Assembly (NCBI GenBank): GCA_947449735.1
Contig: CANFTB010000040.1
Location: 1-44,381, forward strand
Source of the DNA: Chthoniobacteraceae bacterium
GTDB lineage: Bacteria > Verrucomicrobiota > Verrucomicrobiia > Chthoniobacterales > Chthoniobacteraceae
Direction of reading: 5' to 3'
DNA: 44,381 nucleotides
Within the stretch, counting starts at the first letter, position 1, and each line of letters starts with the position of its first letter. The translations under genes and the position numbers were made by a program. A model generated the notes under the pieces. The model saw only the letters and a program-made list of their open reading frames with translations. It was not told the DNA's origin and did not search any database. Shown piece after piece: positions 26,401 to 36,414 of the stretch.

Positions 26401-27584
26401 CGAACCTCCCATTGCAGATCGTTCGAAGATTTGAACCCTGTGGTTTGTGAAACCAGCTTCACGGAATAGAAGCCTTGTCCATTAACCTGCAGCCTGGTTC
26501 TGAGAAGGGTCTGGTCCTTTGGATCAATGGCAGAGGCGATGATCTCCTCCTTGCCGTTCGTGGTGTGAACGAGCGTGCCGGACGTAATAGGCTCGCTGGC
26601 TTTGAGGCTGACTTCCACCACAGAGCCTTCGAGCACGGAGATCAAACCGTCGGCTGAGGTCTCAAATTTATCGGGTATTCCTGTGTAGGCGGGAGCGACG
26701 ATATTTTTTTCGAAAATCCTGATGACCGGACGGTGCCGTGGATCAAGACGATGGACAGACGTTACAGCGTCCCCGGAAGCGACGTGATATTGAATGGGTG
26801 TGTCAGAGACGGGGAGAGACGCGTTAAAATAGCCGGGAGCGACCTCCGTCATCGCCACGGCGAAACGCCCGGCTCCGGGGCTTTGGGCCTGTATGATGGC
26901 CCCGGTCACTCGCCTGCCTTTGATGTCGCGTATTTTGGCAGTCACAGTGACTCCCTCATTGGCAGGGGTGAAGCCGTCGAGCGGTTCAGGCTGGTGCAGT
27001 TGTATTTCTGTGTCGGAAGGCCGCTGGATCGACGTGAGAGGAAGCAGAACCCGCAGGCAGCGGGTTCCAAATCTTGTGCCGTCCAGAGCCACTCCAAGGG
27101 TGAGGAGCAGCACTGCGGCGACAAGCATCTGAGCGTCCCGTTTGAGGAGGCTCGAGCGGAGGAAGTCGGAAGGATGCAACGAAGTCACCTGCTGCGCGGC
27201 ACGCTTTTGCAACTCCTCGCGAAGTTGAAGAGAATCTCCTATGGCTGCATTCGGGGTGGCGAGCTCGACGGCAGAGAGAAGGATGCCCTGTAACTGAGGG
27301 GCAGCGGTTTCAACTCGCCGAGCCGTAGACTGTGGTGAAGATCCACCTGCCAGTTTTGAGCCTGCCCTCTTCCAATAAAGGGCGACTGTGCCTCCGTAGA
27401 CGAGAACGGCGGCGAACATCAACCAACGGGGCCCCAACGGTGTCGATATATCGGCGAACGCGGCCAGGGCAGAACCGGCGACAAGCGCTGCAGCGCACGT
27501 GAAAGCAGCACGAAAAGCGAGCAGTCGTCTGCGCCGGTTATCAAACCTTGAAAGCGCGGCTAGAATGTCAGGGTGCAACATCAT
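23490..27584 (-). CDS. Large membrane coiled-coil protein of the MoxR/VWA operon (DUF4175-like)
   Basis: 1,364 residues. Hydrophobic helices occur at about residues 22-45, 53-71 and 151-168. The next part is beta-rich, with Ig-like segments (EPLDGFTPANEGVTVTAKI; PVTGTAEDDYGLESVIYEV). From about residue 500 to 1250 the chain is Ala/Glu/Lys/Ser-rich and heptad-like, so a long coiled coil is expected. The C-terminus ends with GDWGRLPQKVANDLMEGKRE and a P-x-EYR-x-AV-x-x-YF block, a hallmark of the last gene in MoxR/VWA operons of Planctomycetes and Verrucomicrobia. I compare it with DUF4175 proteins from memory only. It is the last gene of the operon, 24 bp after the second VWA gene. An envelope-spanning scaffold is inferred; no enzymatic motif is seen. 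Confidence 0.75.
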   Translation of the reverse strand: MMLHPDILAALSRFDNRRRRLLAFRAAFTCAAALVAGSALAAFADISTPLGPRWLMFAAVLVYGGTVALYWKRAGSKLAGGSSPQSTARRVETAAPQLQGILLSAVELATPNAAIGDSLQLREELQKRAAQQVTSLHPSDFLRSSLLKRDAQMLVAAVLLLTLGVALDGTRFGTRCLRVLLPLTSIQRPSDTEIQLHQPEPLDGFTPANEGVTVTAKIRDIKGRRVTGAIIQAQSPGAGRFAVAMTEVAPGYFNASLPVSDTPIQYHVASGDAVTSVHRLDPRHRPVIRIFEKNIVAPAYTGIPDKFETSADGLISVLEGSVVEVSLKASEPITSGTLVHTTNGKEEIIASAIDPKDQTLLRTRLQVNGQGFYSVKLVSQTTGFKSSNDLQWEVRSEPDAPPVIQLHIPEKDLFLQMGAKVPVTGTAEDDYGLESVIYEVQHNRGAWAGFPHAGPSAKHLGVSISWDPLAHSPKIGDTFSMRLVAFDTKGQRAESRTVKFSMTSAATLSNPDPALAFHKSLSRLVSETQKQAAEALKSLTEAKAAYDAPPATGTTPALALLRAEQTLASAGTNAEAASKAVLNEIASEDKPANEEALETQARALNRLLHSDISDAIQSVSKLRSPDDSERSRDEEADLLKRATESAARASSMARLLQDAANSSAASAEAPMLAAAAAALAAENTTAAESPREAATPAQSSPEPSTLSPSQSPSDGPEQEALRRKQVVQAASAQLQKELQALGEKSPSASQKLNAARSSLRDAQAKAENALKGAQTTEGQPSAPAALAKAAATHSHLLQTLEQTAKALSALSPALLEAETKALKRLNEETQQGSDRLSKAIQDLAAVSNKKKLGDSYRDGQTASRLQVEADVLRADADLEAIKRNSAPDAARDLEAAADAIEELSRSDIRSDELRSKVQATAAALKTLEGVTAFKEAMEAAKDTVRSQAMHPDAGPAEERKLGDTLSKKLQPLPQQLKRSNLPTPLADAAQSALAALSKREANSPAAALSLLSKADPHLEEPARLARASLGALSPPLSSKMERLSQDAKASAARAADRAKKADPSATRPAIDLPEVELTKRIDRLRQDLRTEANTQDTLSEAGRVRARDADDAAAQLKASSDALRALQNAPMSKAEAAASMSRTADQQNQLASQLKQMAEHFKALESGAAQTAAQSRQALREMEQRTGAKASLEAREERAKTVSDAASASAEALEEKLKQLASQSASPPAPGAAAVESLLKEAAEALKAGDASKAAAAASGAVDKQKHSERMARASDSGTLSKEPSTSESASGTGDGSIAGRDNGAKGLPNVLKPGGGDWGRLPQKVANDLMEGKRESAPNEYRSAVDAYFKTVAEKARGRGVNP

Positions 27585-27608
27585 AAAACAGCCTTGGCGT
27601 GGAATATC

Positions 27609-30368
27609 TTAAACGAGCCCAACGCGTTTGCGAAGCATCCATTCGAGGCTCAAAAGGAAAAGGATCATGCAGAACCAGGGGTAGCCTTGAGCAAGGGGCG
27701 TCTCCGAGGTGACGGTCTGCCCTGTTTGCAGGGGCTGGACCATTTCATAAAGTGCGTTGGTATTTTCCTCCCGCAAATAGCGCCCATGCGAGGCCTCTGC
27801 CATCTGGCTCAACAGGGTTTCGTCGAGTGTGAGTTCCGCAAGTTCACCCTTTTGGTCGGATTGCACTTCAAACCTAACCCTCAATTCCGCAACGGTTTGA
27901 TCGCGGCCCTCATCCAGGCCGAAGTCGTAGACGCCCGCCTGCAGTGGGAAGGTCTGGCCCTTGAACAGATCCTTCCGCAGGGGATCAGCAGCGAGCTCGA
28001 GCGAGCCGACTTTTGAACCGTCCCGCCATAAGCTCCCTTTGATCACTTCCCGTTGCTTGGAGTCCTTGATACGCGCCCGGATGACGGCAGTCGCCCCGGG
28101 GACGTAGCGAAACGCGTCCGAGTCGAGGCTGATCTGGTCGTTCGAGGAAGAGAATGGGGGGTCGGCAATGGAGTTGACCAGCTGGCTCCAAAAACGTTCC
28201 TGAAACTTGCCGGCGACTCCGGCACGCCAGCGCCACGATTCGTCAAATGCCATATACGCGATATTGCCGGCGCCCTGTCTGCGGGTGACGAGGGCGGGAA
28301 TGCGTTCGCCTGAAGTTTGCACCTCAATGAGAACTTCGCTCCCTGGAAGGGGAGTCGTGCGGGATACTCGGCGCGGCGGGGTCAATCGAGCCCATGTTTC
28401 ATCTGGGCTTGGAGCATCGGTGTCGAGTTTAAGCGCTGCTGCAGTGCGCCCTGAATCGGTAAGGACGAGGGCCTCCGCGCCGGCGTCCAGATCCGCTTGT
28501 TTTGCGTCGAAAAAGAGTACAGGAATAAGTTGGGAAAGAGGGGTTTGAGCGTAGGTCGATAATTCGCGTCGCTGTCCGTCGAGGAAAAGGAGTCCACCGC
28601 CCCGTTTGGTGACGTAATGAACGAGCCAGGTGAGCTCCAAGTCGCTCAGCGTGCCGCTCGGAACGTCTCCAAGGATGACCATGTCATACTCGTCGAGCAG
28701 CGTTTGATCGGAAGGGAATGAGCCTGGAACGGCTCCTCTCTGTAATGGTTGGGCTGAACTGGCGTCGGCGATCAAGAAATTGACCGTCCATTGGGGGTCG
28801 CGCTCGAAGAGATTCCGGATGTAGCGCGTTTCCCAGCGGGGGCGACCGTCCAGGAGCAGCATGCGGCGCTTGCCTGTGGTGGCTCTTACCAGGAAGTCGG
28901 AAGTGTTGTTGCGTATTTCGCGCTCCTGCGGAAGCACCGTAACTGAAGCTTTCAGGGGCAGGGGAATCACCGAGTGTTTTGCTTTCGACTCAGCAAGGCT
29001 CGATGACACAACCTCTTTAACAGGAAAATCGAATGGGATTTTGAGAGAGCCCCGCTGCGAGGTAAGCATCTCCTTTTTCCATAGAATCGATCCGGCCGAT
29101 GCGATGGTTACTTGGAAAGGCTGACCGGAGGGCATGTCGTCCTTGAGCGTGATCCAGCCGCTGACACGGTCTTCGTAAAAGACCGTCTCCGGTGCGTCGA
29201 TGTCGGAAATTGCGAGGTCGAGGGGACGTACGTTGGACCCCACGCCGATGGAGTAGAGGGGGATACTGCTGTCCCCAAGGCGTTTTGCCGCCTCGATTGG
29301 GGAACCCCGGGAGTTGTGGCGTCCATCCGTGAAGACGACTGCCGCAGAGCGGGGGCGTGAATCAGGTTTTGTGTCTGAACCTTTGGCGCCGCCCGAAGCA
29401 GGCTGGAGTCGATCCAGGATGGACGAACCGATATTGGTCGAAGGCGAATTCGGGGTTGGAAAAAGGCAGGTGGACGCATCGCGCCCCTCGGTGGAACGCC
29501 ACAGGACTTGTGCGGTGTCGTTAGAGAGGGCTAGGAGCTCTACTTCGAAGTTCTTCGAAAGCTTCGAGATCATGCTGTCGTCGCCCCCATCCAGCAGAAC
29601 GGATCGGACGCGGTCCAGTCTGGAAGTGTCATCGAAGCGCTCCAATGCCGCCGCCACCTTGCGATCTCCCCCGGTTTGCGCAACCGCCGCCGCCATGACC
29701 TTCTGCACGGCGGCATTTCGCCAGCGTTCAGCCGCATCGATTAACAAGAGTAGTTCCTTGGGCGGGGCCGTCTTTGGAGTAGTGATCCGCTGTTTGCGTC
29801 CAACGAACTGCTTGAGTGGTGTGAAAAGCGATAGGTCAACAGCCTTGAGCTCAGCCTCCGAAAACCCGCCGGCTTCCGACTGTTCCCGGGCAACGGTGAG
29901 CTGTGCAAGAAAAGCGGCACTGGTGCTTCGGAGCAGATTATCGTCAAGTTGAGCGACATTCAGCGCGGAGCGTATGAGCCGGCACGCAGCGCCCACTGAT
30001 TCGGCAACTTTTTCTGCGCTCAAAAATTCGGGGTGTAGATCCAGCCAGTGAAGATTGCGGGCTACGGAAAGTTTTCGGACGTCTTCCATTTCGCGGTCCG
30101 GCGTTCCCATGCTCTGTGAGCAGTCGATGAAGACGGAAAGCTTTGTGGGCAGCCCGATTGTATGAGTATGGCGGAGGCTCGGGGCTGACAGCATGAGGAC
30201 AAGCATCCCCACCGAGGACGCGCGCAACCAGGGCAAGGCCCTTGCGGCGGAGTGGCGGTTAAATTGCGTTTCCCTTTTGTAGAGGACGAAGGCTGCAGCC
30301 GCAGCAGCAAGGGCAAGGAGGAAGTGCGCCGCGGGATGCCAGGAACTGTTGAAACTCAGCGCGTTCAT
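27609..30368 (-). CDS. VWA-domain membrane protein with amidotransferase-like C-terminal half
   Basis: 919 residues from the ATG at 30368, whose ATGA overlaps the stop of the preceding gene; the longer upstream frame overlaps that gene and is rejected. Helices at about residues 13-30 and 48-62 precede a von Willebrand A domain whose MIDAS begins VFIDCSQSM (D82, S84, S86), with VVFTDGRHNSRG later. The second half has the block RRMLLLDGRPRWETRYIRNLFERD and GGLLFLDGQ, characteristic of the glutamine-amidotransferase-like domain in these operons; a catalytic Cys-His-Glu set is not evident. A single helix at the C-terminus (about residues 893-912) re-anchors it, leaving the bulk probably periplasmic. 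It likely pairs with the BatA-type protein and is a client of MoxR. Confidence 0.85.
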   Translation of the reverse strand: MNALSFNSSWHPAAHFLLALAAAAAAFVLYKRETQFNRHSAARALPWLRASSVGMLVLMLSAPSLRHTHTIGLPTKLSVFIDCSQSMGTPDREMEDVRKLSVARNLHWLDLHPEFLSAEKVAESVGAACRLIRSALNVAQLDDNLLRSTSAAFLAQLTVAREQSEAGGFSEAELKAVDLSLFTPLKQFVGRKQRITTPKTAPPKELLLLIDAAERWRNAAVQKVMAAAVAQTGGDRKVAAALERFDDTSRLDRVRSVLLDGGDDSMISKLSKNFEVELLALSNDTAQVLWRSTEGRDASTCLFPTPNSPSTNIGSSILDRLQPASGGAKGSDTKPDSRPRSAAVVFTDGRHNSRGSPIEAAKRLGDSSIPLYSIGVGSNVRPLDLAISDIDAPETVFYEDRVSGWITLKDDMPSGQPFQVTIASAGSILWKKEMLTSQRGSLKIPFDFPVKEVVSSSLAESKAKHSVIPLPLKASVTVLPQEREIRNNTSDFLVRATTGKRRMLLLDGRPRWETRYIRNLFERDPQWTVNFLIADASSAQPLQRGAVPGSFPSDQTLLDEYDMVILGDVPSGTLSDLELTWLVHYVTKRGGGLLFLDGQRRELSTYAQTPLSQLIPVLFFDAKQADLDAGAEALVLTDSGRTAAALKLDTDAPSPDETWARLTPPRRVSRTTPLPGSEVLIEVQTSGERIPALVTRRQGAGNIAYMAFDESWRWRAGVAGKFQERFWSQLVNSIADPPFSSSNDQISLDSDAFRYVPGATAVIRARIKDSKQREVIKGSLWRDGSKVGSLELAADPLRKDLFKGQTFPLQAGVYDFGLDEGRDQTVAELRVRFEVQSDQKGELAELTLDETLLSQMAEASHGRYLREENTNALYEMVQPLQTGQTVTSETPLAQGYPWFCMILFLLSLEWMLRKRVGLV

Positions 30369-32542
30369 TTGGCGGAGTTTTCCAGGCGGGAGAATCTCTG
30401 GCTCAGGAGCATTTCCGCGAGCAGCAGTAGAAGCGTCGCCCAAACGAGGGGACGCCAAATTTCGCGGCCGTGTTCGGAACCTTGGATGGAAGATGCAAGT
30501 TCGTCGGGAGACTTTGAGACCGAAGCGCCGCATGTCTTTGCGAAAGAAACGACGGCGTCGGTAGCGAGGAGATGCAGGTCTGACTCCTCTCTGGATGGAT
30601 TCACGGCATACGATTTCGCATCCCCCTCGGGTGAGACTACCTGGTAGATGCCTGGTGTGTGCGTTGAGGTGAATTCACCGACTGCCTTCGCGCCTTTAAG
30701 TTGCAGGTGAGCTTGGGTGCTTCTCCCTAAAGGGGTGATGACAGTGAGCGACTTGCCTGCTTCATTCGGCGGCAATTGGAAGAGCAGAGGTCTTCCCGCC
30801 TCGACGACAGGATCGGGATTCGAACCGAGGGCGCAATAGGAGACCATCCTTTGAACAAGCGGAACGAATGCAGGGCGGGTCGGCAGGTTGCTCCAATCAG
30901 CACTGCATGGAATGGCGCTTTGGATGACGGTTCCCGCACCATACTTGTGTTCGAGAAAAAGCGCTTCGCCGCTGTCGAAGGACAAAATCGCTCCGGCCGC
31001 TGAGCTTTCACCGATCTCACCCACAGGGGAGCCGGGATGGATTGAAAACCATGCCTTGATGCGGAGCTCATCGAAGGCCGACTCTGACTGTTGGAAAGGC
31101 TCCAAAATGGGGTGGCGCGGGTAAGGTTTAGCGACGGTAGGCGGAAGTCGCTTGCCCGCGCTTTGCTCTGTGGAGAACGCAGCTAGCGGCGCCGGGAGCA
31201 GGCCTTTTCCGTTGTTGTGCAGGGCCTTGTTCGTCCATGGCTGGTCGGTCTGCCTGCCGGGTAGATAGACGAGTCCGCCGCCCGCCCTGACGAAGTCTTC
31301 AAGGTCCCGGACCTGTTGCGCGCTTAGGGTGTGAACATCGGCGAGAACGACGATTTGAGTCTTTTTCAGAAGCTGCGCTCCTACGGTGGCCGGCTCGACG
31401 ACCGACGTTTGGAAGAAGCTTGCACTGTCTGAAAGGGAGGAGGTTCTGGACTGCAGGGCAATTTCAAGGAAGTCGGTTTCACCCTGAAGGGCCTCTTGGG
31501 ATGGACGTCCATTCACAAGCAACACTGGAATGGGCTGATGAACTGTCACGATGGAAGTGAAGGCGTCGTCAAATGGAAGGCTGTCGTGATCGGCCGAGAT
31601 TTGGACCGTGTGCGTTCCGGGTTCGGTAAAGGATCTTTCAAGGGCTACCTGAGTGCTCTGGCTTTGCGGGATGTCCACGCGGGCTGAGGTGACAGTGTGT
31701 CCGTCGACTTTCCATACCACTTGAACGCCGTTTCGTGCATTGGTGTCGTAGTTGCGGAGGGTTGCCACAAACTTGAGCTTTTGATTTGGGCCGACTGGGA
31801 GTCTTGAAAAGTCCAGCGACTCGACGGCAGTATTCGGCGTGGTTGTGGCGCTTGCCTGAAGGATCGAGACGGAGGGTTGTATCGTCTGGGATTGGATTCG
31901 TTGAAGGGTTTGGAGTCGTGCTTCGGCGGCGGCGTCAGGCCAGTTGGAAGCTTGGAAATCGGAAAGAATGGCGAGGTGTCGCCTTGCGTGGTGGGAGCGG
32001 CTCAAAAGTGTGGCGGCTGCATCCAAGGAGTCGGTGATGCGCGCCGCGGCGGGTTGGGCTGCGCGGAGCGTGATTTTTTGGGCTGCGGAAGGAAGGTCCG
32101 TGGTGAGGGCTATAATTGGAGCGTCGGGGTCGGTGATTGGGATGACAGTGACCTCGGAGCCTCGGGGGAGGGCTTCCAGCAGGGACTTGGCTGCTGCCTT
32201 GACCTGCCCGAGCGGGGAACTTGGAGCCCCGTCTCCCATGGACGCGCTGTCATCAAGCAGTATGACAACAGAGGCGGGACTGGAATTTCCTCCGGAGGAG
32301 AGTCCTGAAAGCAGCGGCTTTGCCATGCAAAGGGCCAGAACGACCGGAATGGCCGTGCGCAGCAGCAATAGCAGGAGATGGTCGAGTTGCAGAGTGCGGC
32401 TGCGCCTGTGAGTTTGCGCGGTAAGCAGCTGCATGGCGCCCCAGAGGACAACTTTACGACGCTTGCGTTGAAGGAGGTGAATCGCAATTGGAATTCCCCC
32501 GGCGGCTGCGCCGGCAAGCAGGGTTGCGTTCAGAAAGGTCAT
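30365..32542 (-). CDS. BatA-type VWA membrane protein
   Basis: 725 residues. The N-terminus is the BatA signature: TFLNATLLAGAAAGGIPI as a first helix, HLLQRKRRKVVLWGAMQLL, then LDHLLLLLLRTAIPVVLAL as a second helix. A VWA domain follows with MIDAS VVILLDDSASMGDG (D97, S99, S101). The middle contains CARDB/Ig-like beta segments (KLKFVATLRNYDTNARNGVQ) and an amidotransferase-like stretch (LEDFVRAGGGLVYLPG). A final helix lies at about residues 697-711. Members sit in the inner membrane and act with MoxR ATPases, as in Bat (aerotolerance) systems. Four-base overlap with the downstream VWA gene implies translational coupling; the DUF58 gene lies 18 bp upstream. Confidence 0.88.
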   Translation of the reverse strand: MTFLNATLLAGAAAGGIPIAIHLLQRKRRKVVLWGAMQLLTAQTHRRSRTLQLDHLLLLLLRTAIPVVLALCMAKPLLSGLSSGGNSSPASVVILLDDSASMGDGAPSSPLGQVKAAAKSLLEALPRGSEVTVIPITDPDAPIIALTTDLPSAAQKITLRAAQPAAARITDSLDAAATLLSRSHHARRHLAILSDFQASNWPDAAAEARLQTLQRIQSQTIQPSVSILQASATTTPNTAVESLDFSRLPVGPNQKLKFVATLRNYDTNARNGVQVVWKVDGHTVTSARVDIPQSQSTQVALERSFTEPGTHTVQISADHDSLPFDDAFTSIVTVHQPIPVLLVNGRPSQEALQGETDFLEIALQSRTSSLSDSASFFQTSVVEPATVGAQLLKKTQIVVLADVHTLSAQQVRDLEDFVRAGGGLVYLPGRQTDQPWTNKALHNNGKGLLPAPLAAFSTEQSAGKRLPPTVAKPYPRHPILEPFQQSESAFDELRIKAWFSIHPGSPVGEIGESSAAGAILSFDSGEALFLEHKYGAGTVIQSAIPCSADWSNLPTRPAFVPLVQRMVSYCALGSNPDPVVEAGRPLLFQLPPNEAGKSLTVITPLGRSTQAHLQLKGAKAVGEFTSTHTPGIYQVVSPEGDAKSYAVNPSREESDLHLLATDAVVSFAKTCGASVSKSPDELASSIQGSEHGREIWRPLVWATLLLLLAEMLLSQRFSRLENSAK

Positions 32543-32560
32543 CCGGTCGGGGAGCGAAGG

Positions 32561-33484
32561 TTAACGCCGCGAAGGACGGCGGACTAGAAACCGGGCAAGG
32601 ACGACTTCGGGCGGTTCGTCGGTGACTGCCTGACAGAGCTGCACCTTTTGACGGTTGCAGCCTGCGGAAAGCTGCGTCTGAAAGGCAGCGAGGTTTTCCA
32701 TGTAGATTTTCTTCAGCGCCGCGGGATCTGTCTCCAAATGATCTGCGGAGTTTTCGAGGGACTCAAACCGTGTCCATCCTTCGAAAGGAAATTCGAGTTC
32801 ATCGCGATCGAGGATGTGAAATACAACAATCTCGTGTTGTTGAGACTGGAGGCGGGAGAAGGCCTTAAAAAGATGATCGAGATGGTCGAGGCAGTCGGAG
32901 AGGAGAATGAGAATGCCGCGTCTGCCAAGCTTCGGCGCGGCGGTGCTGAGAACGGAACCGAGGCTTGTTTCACCCGAAGGAGATTCGCGCTCCAGGGTGT
33001 GAGCGAGAAGCTTGAGATGGTTCGGGCGCGAGTTCGGTGGCAGATGGTCCCGGATTTTGGAGTCGAAGGTGAGTAGGCCGACTGAATCCTGCTGCTGTAT
33101 AAGGAGGGTTGCGAGGTGCATAGCCAGAGATCTGGCGTAGTCCGCCTTGGACTGGAGCGCTCTGGCGCCCGCATAGGACATTGACCCGCTCAGATCCACA
33201 AGCAGTGTGGCGCGAAGGTTGGTTTCCTGTTCGAACTCGCGGATGTAAAAACGGTCCGACCGGGCGAACAGCTGCCAGTCGATGCGGCGCACTTCGTCGC
33301 CGGAGACATAGGGCCTGTGCTGTTTGAAAATGACACTGGCCCCTTTCTGCGGGGAACGGTGGATGCCGGTGGAGAACCCTTCGACAAGGTGACGGGCCAG
33401 CAACTGGAGCTTTAAGATGCGGCGGTACGCCCTCTTGGCGAGGGAGGCTGATCCTTGATCTCCGCTCGGGGTTGGCGGTTTCAC
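32561..33484 (-). CDS. DUF58 (VWA-like) protein, MoxR partner
   Basis: 307 residues from a GTG at 33484, 11 bp after the stop of the MoxR fusion gene. The frame stays open much further upstream, but that part overlaps the MoxR domain and is Arg-rich antisense-like sequence, so it is rejected. The DUF58 signature PYVSGDEVRRIDWQLFARSD is at residues 58-77, followed by REFEQE and a MIDAS-like VDLSGSMSY (D97, S99, S101). GRRGILILLSDCLDH completes the VWA-like fold. No membrane helix is seen, unlike many DUF58 proteins that carry one or two N-terminal helices, so this is a cytoplasmic form. Known DUF58 proteins are encoded next to MoxR and thought to be its partner or substrate. Confidence 0.88.
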   Translation of the reverse strand: MKPPTPSGDQGSASLAKRAYRRILKLQLLARHLVEGFSTGIHRSPQKGASVIFKQHRPYVSGDEVRRIDWQLFARSDRFYIREFEQETNLRATLLVDLSGSMSYAGARALQSKADYARSLAMHLATLLIQQQDSVGLLTFDSKIRDHLPPNSRPNHLKLLAHTLERESPSGETSLGSVLSTAAPKLGRRGILILLSDCLDHLDHLFKAFSRLQSQQHEIVVFHILDRDELEFPFEGWTRFESLENSADHLETDPAALKKIYMENLAAFQTQLSAGCNRQKVQLCQAVTDEPPEVVLARFLVRRPSRR

Positions 33485-33495
33485 GGCGCGGTCGC

Positions 33496-35367
<1,872 letters not shown>

Positions 35368-35372
35368 GTCGT

Positions 35373-35379
35373 TTCCTTT
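35373..35379 (-). promoter_or_regulatory. Ribosome binding site of the ABC-MoxR fusion gene
   Basis: On the minus strand AAAGGAA lies about six bases before the GTG at 35367. It decides the start, since no ATG exists near this position, and is one of the few strong Shine-Dalgarno sites in this window. Confidence 0.6.
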
Positions 35380-35455
35380 CGTTGGAAGTGGGGGTGAATT
35401 GTTGGGGCCGAGTGCCCGATGCGTTCACGGGAAGTGGGTTCTGAAGGTAAGAAAA

Positions 35456-35923
35456 TCAGACTTCCCCTTCTTGTGTTCCGGGGGAACGGGATTTTGTTGC
35501 TGCCTCCCCGCTGCAAGCATCCGCGACACGCTCCAAGAGCTCGAGAAAGAGTTCCGATTCGGCGGGTGTGAGGCTGGCCAGCACGTCGTGTTGTAGCTTG
35601 AGAGCCTGGCCGTGGGCTTTCTGGAAAATATTCCGGCCTGGAGACAGGATCTGTACCCGCTTGGCGCGGCCGTCGGTTTCGTGGGGAGAGCGCTTTACCA
35701 GGCCGGCAGCTTCCATCCTGCGGACGATCGCGGTGATGGTGTTGGCGTCACTTGCCATCCGCTGGGTGATCTCGCTTTGGGTGAGTCCCTTGGACGATCC
35801 CTCCGCCAGCCATCTCAGAATGGTGTACTGGTCGGGGGTGAGGCCGAATGGAAGAATCCGCTGGCGGAAACTTTGATTCAGCGAGAACCACGCGCGGCGC
35901 AGGAGAGGGGGGAGACGGCGCAT
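35456..35923 (-). CDS. MarR-family transcriptional regulator
   Basis: 155 residues with the winged helix-turn-helix of MarR: LTPDQYTILRWLAEG, then GLTQSEITQRMASDANTITAIVRRMEAAGLVKR as the recognition region, and DGRAKRVQILSPGR as the wing. The first and last helices would make the dimer interface. The C-terminus is a polar tail. No ligand-binding residues can be read by eye. It follows the PPOX-fold gene by 19 bp and precedes the VWA operon by 88 bp, all on the minus strand, so it could regulate either. MarR proteins usually control their own unit in response to small aromatic compounds or oxidants. Confidence 0.9.
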   Translation of the reverse strand: MRRLPPLLRRAWFSLNQSFRQRILPFGLTPDQYTILRWLAEGSSKGLTQSEITQRMASDANTITAIVRRMEAAGLVKRSPHETDGRAKRVQILSPGRNIFQKAHGQALKLQHDVLASLTPAESELFLELLERVADACSGEAATKSRSPGTQEGEV

Positions 35924-35942
35924 GGGGTTTTGGACAGGGGTT

Positions 35943-36407
35943 CTATTTGCGCGGAACTGCGATCTCCGTGTAGTGCAGGCCCCATTCGCGCATAAAGCGT
36001 ATGCGTGTGGGGCGGATTTTATAAATGATGAGGGAGGGGTTGTCTGGTTGTCCCAAATAGCGCCTCAGGAGCGGATTGTCGCGCCAGATCGACTCCAGGA
36101 GATCGGGGTCCGCAAGGATTTCGGCAACGCCGGTGATGCGCACCTGGTCGTGCGCGTCGTCCAGGTAGCAGAGCTCGACGTTTGGGTTGTTTGCGATCTG
36201 GTTTGTTTTGCCGTAGGTGCGAAGGTTTGCAACGTAGACGGTAAACCCATCGGTGAGGACGGGTGACACAGGACGGAGATGGGGCTGGTCTCCATCCGCA
36301 GTCGCGAGCATGGGAAACTTGGCTTTTTGGATGACCTCGAGGGCGAGCTTGGGGGCGTCTGCCTCCGAGATTGGGGCCGGTTCCGGTGGGGTGTTTCGGT
36401 TTGGCAT
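35943..36407 (-). CDS. Pyridoxamine 5'-phosphate oxidase-fold (FMN-binding split barrel) protein
   Basis: 154 residues. The sequence matches the small PPOX-fold group: FPMLATADGDQPHLRPVSPV, then VYVANLRTYGKTNQIANNPNVELCYLD and VRITGVAEI. These proteins bind FMN, F420 or haem and act as small reductases or stress proteins ('general stress protein 26' type). It is too short and divergent to be PdxH itself. It lies 7 bp after lepA and 19 bp before the MarR gene, suggesting one transcript. Cytoplasmic. The cofactor and substrate cannot be deduced. Confidence 0.85.
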   Translation of the reverse strand: MPNRNTPPEPAPISEADAPKLALEVIQKAKFPMLATADGDQPHLRPVSPVLTDGFTVYVANLRTYGKTNQIANNPNVELCYLDDAHDQVRITGVAEILADPDLLESIWRDNPLLRRYLGQPDNPSLIIYKIRPTRIRFMREWGLHYTEIAVPRK

Positions 36408-36414
36408 GGGATCG

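Noticed and set aside
30369..30533. 55-codon N-terminal extension of the second VWA gene
   Set aside because: It overlaps the BatA-type gene; the ATGA overlap at 30365-30368 gives a start followed by the expected membrane helix.
30814..30827. tRNA T-arm-like GTTCGAATCC on the minus strand
   Set aside because: It lies inside the BatA-type coding sequence, and no acceptor stem, D-arm or anticodon arm could be found around it.
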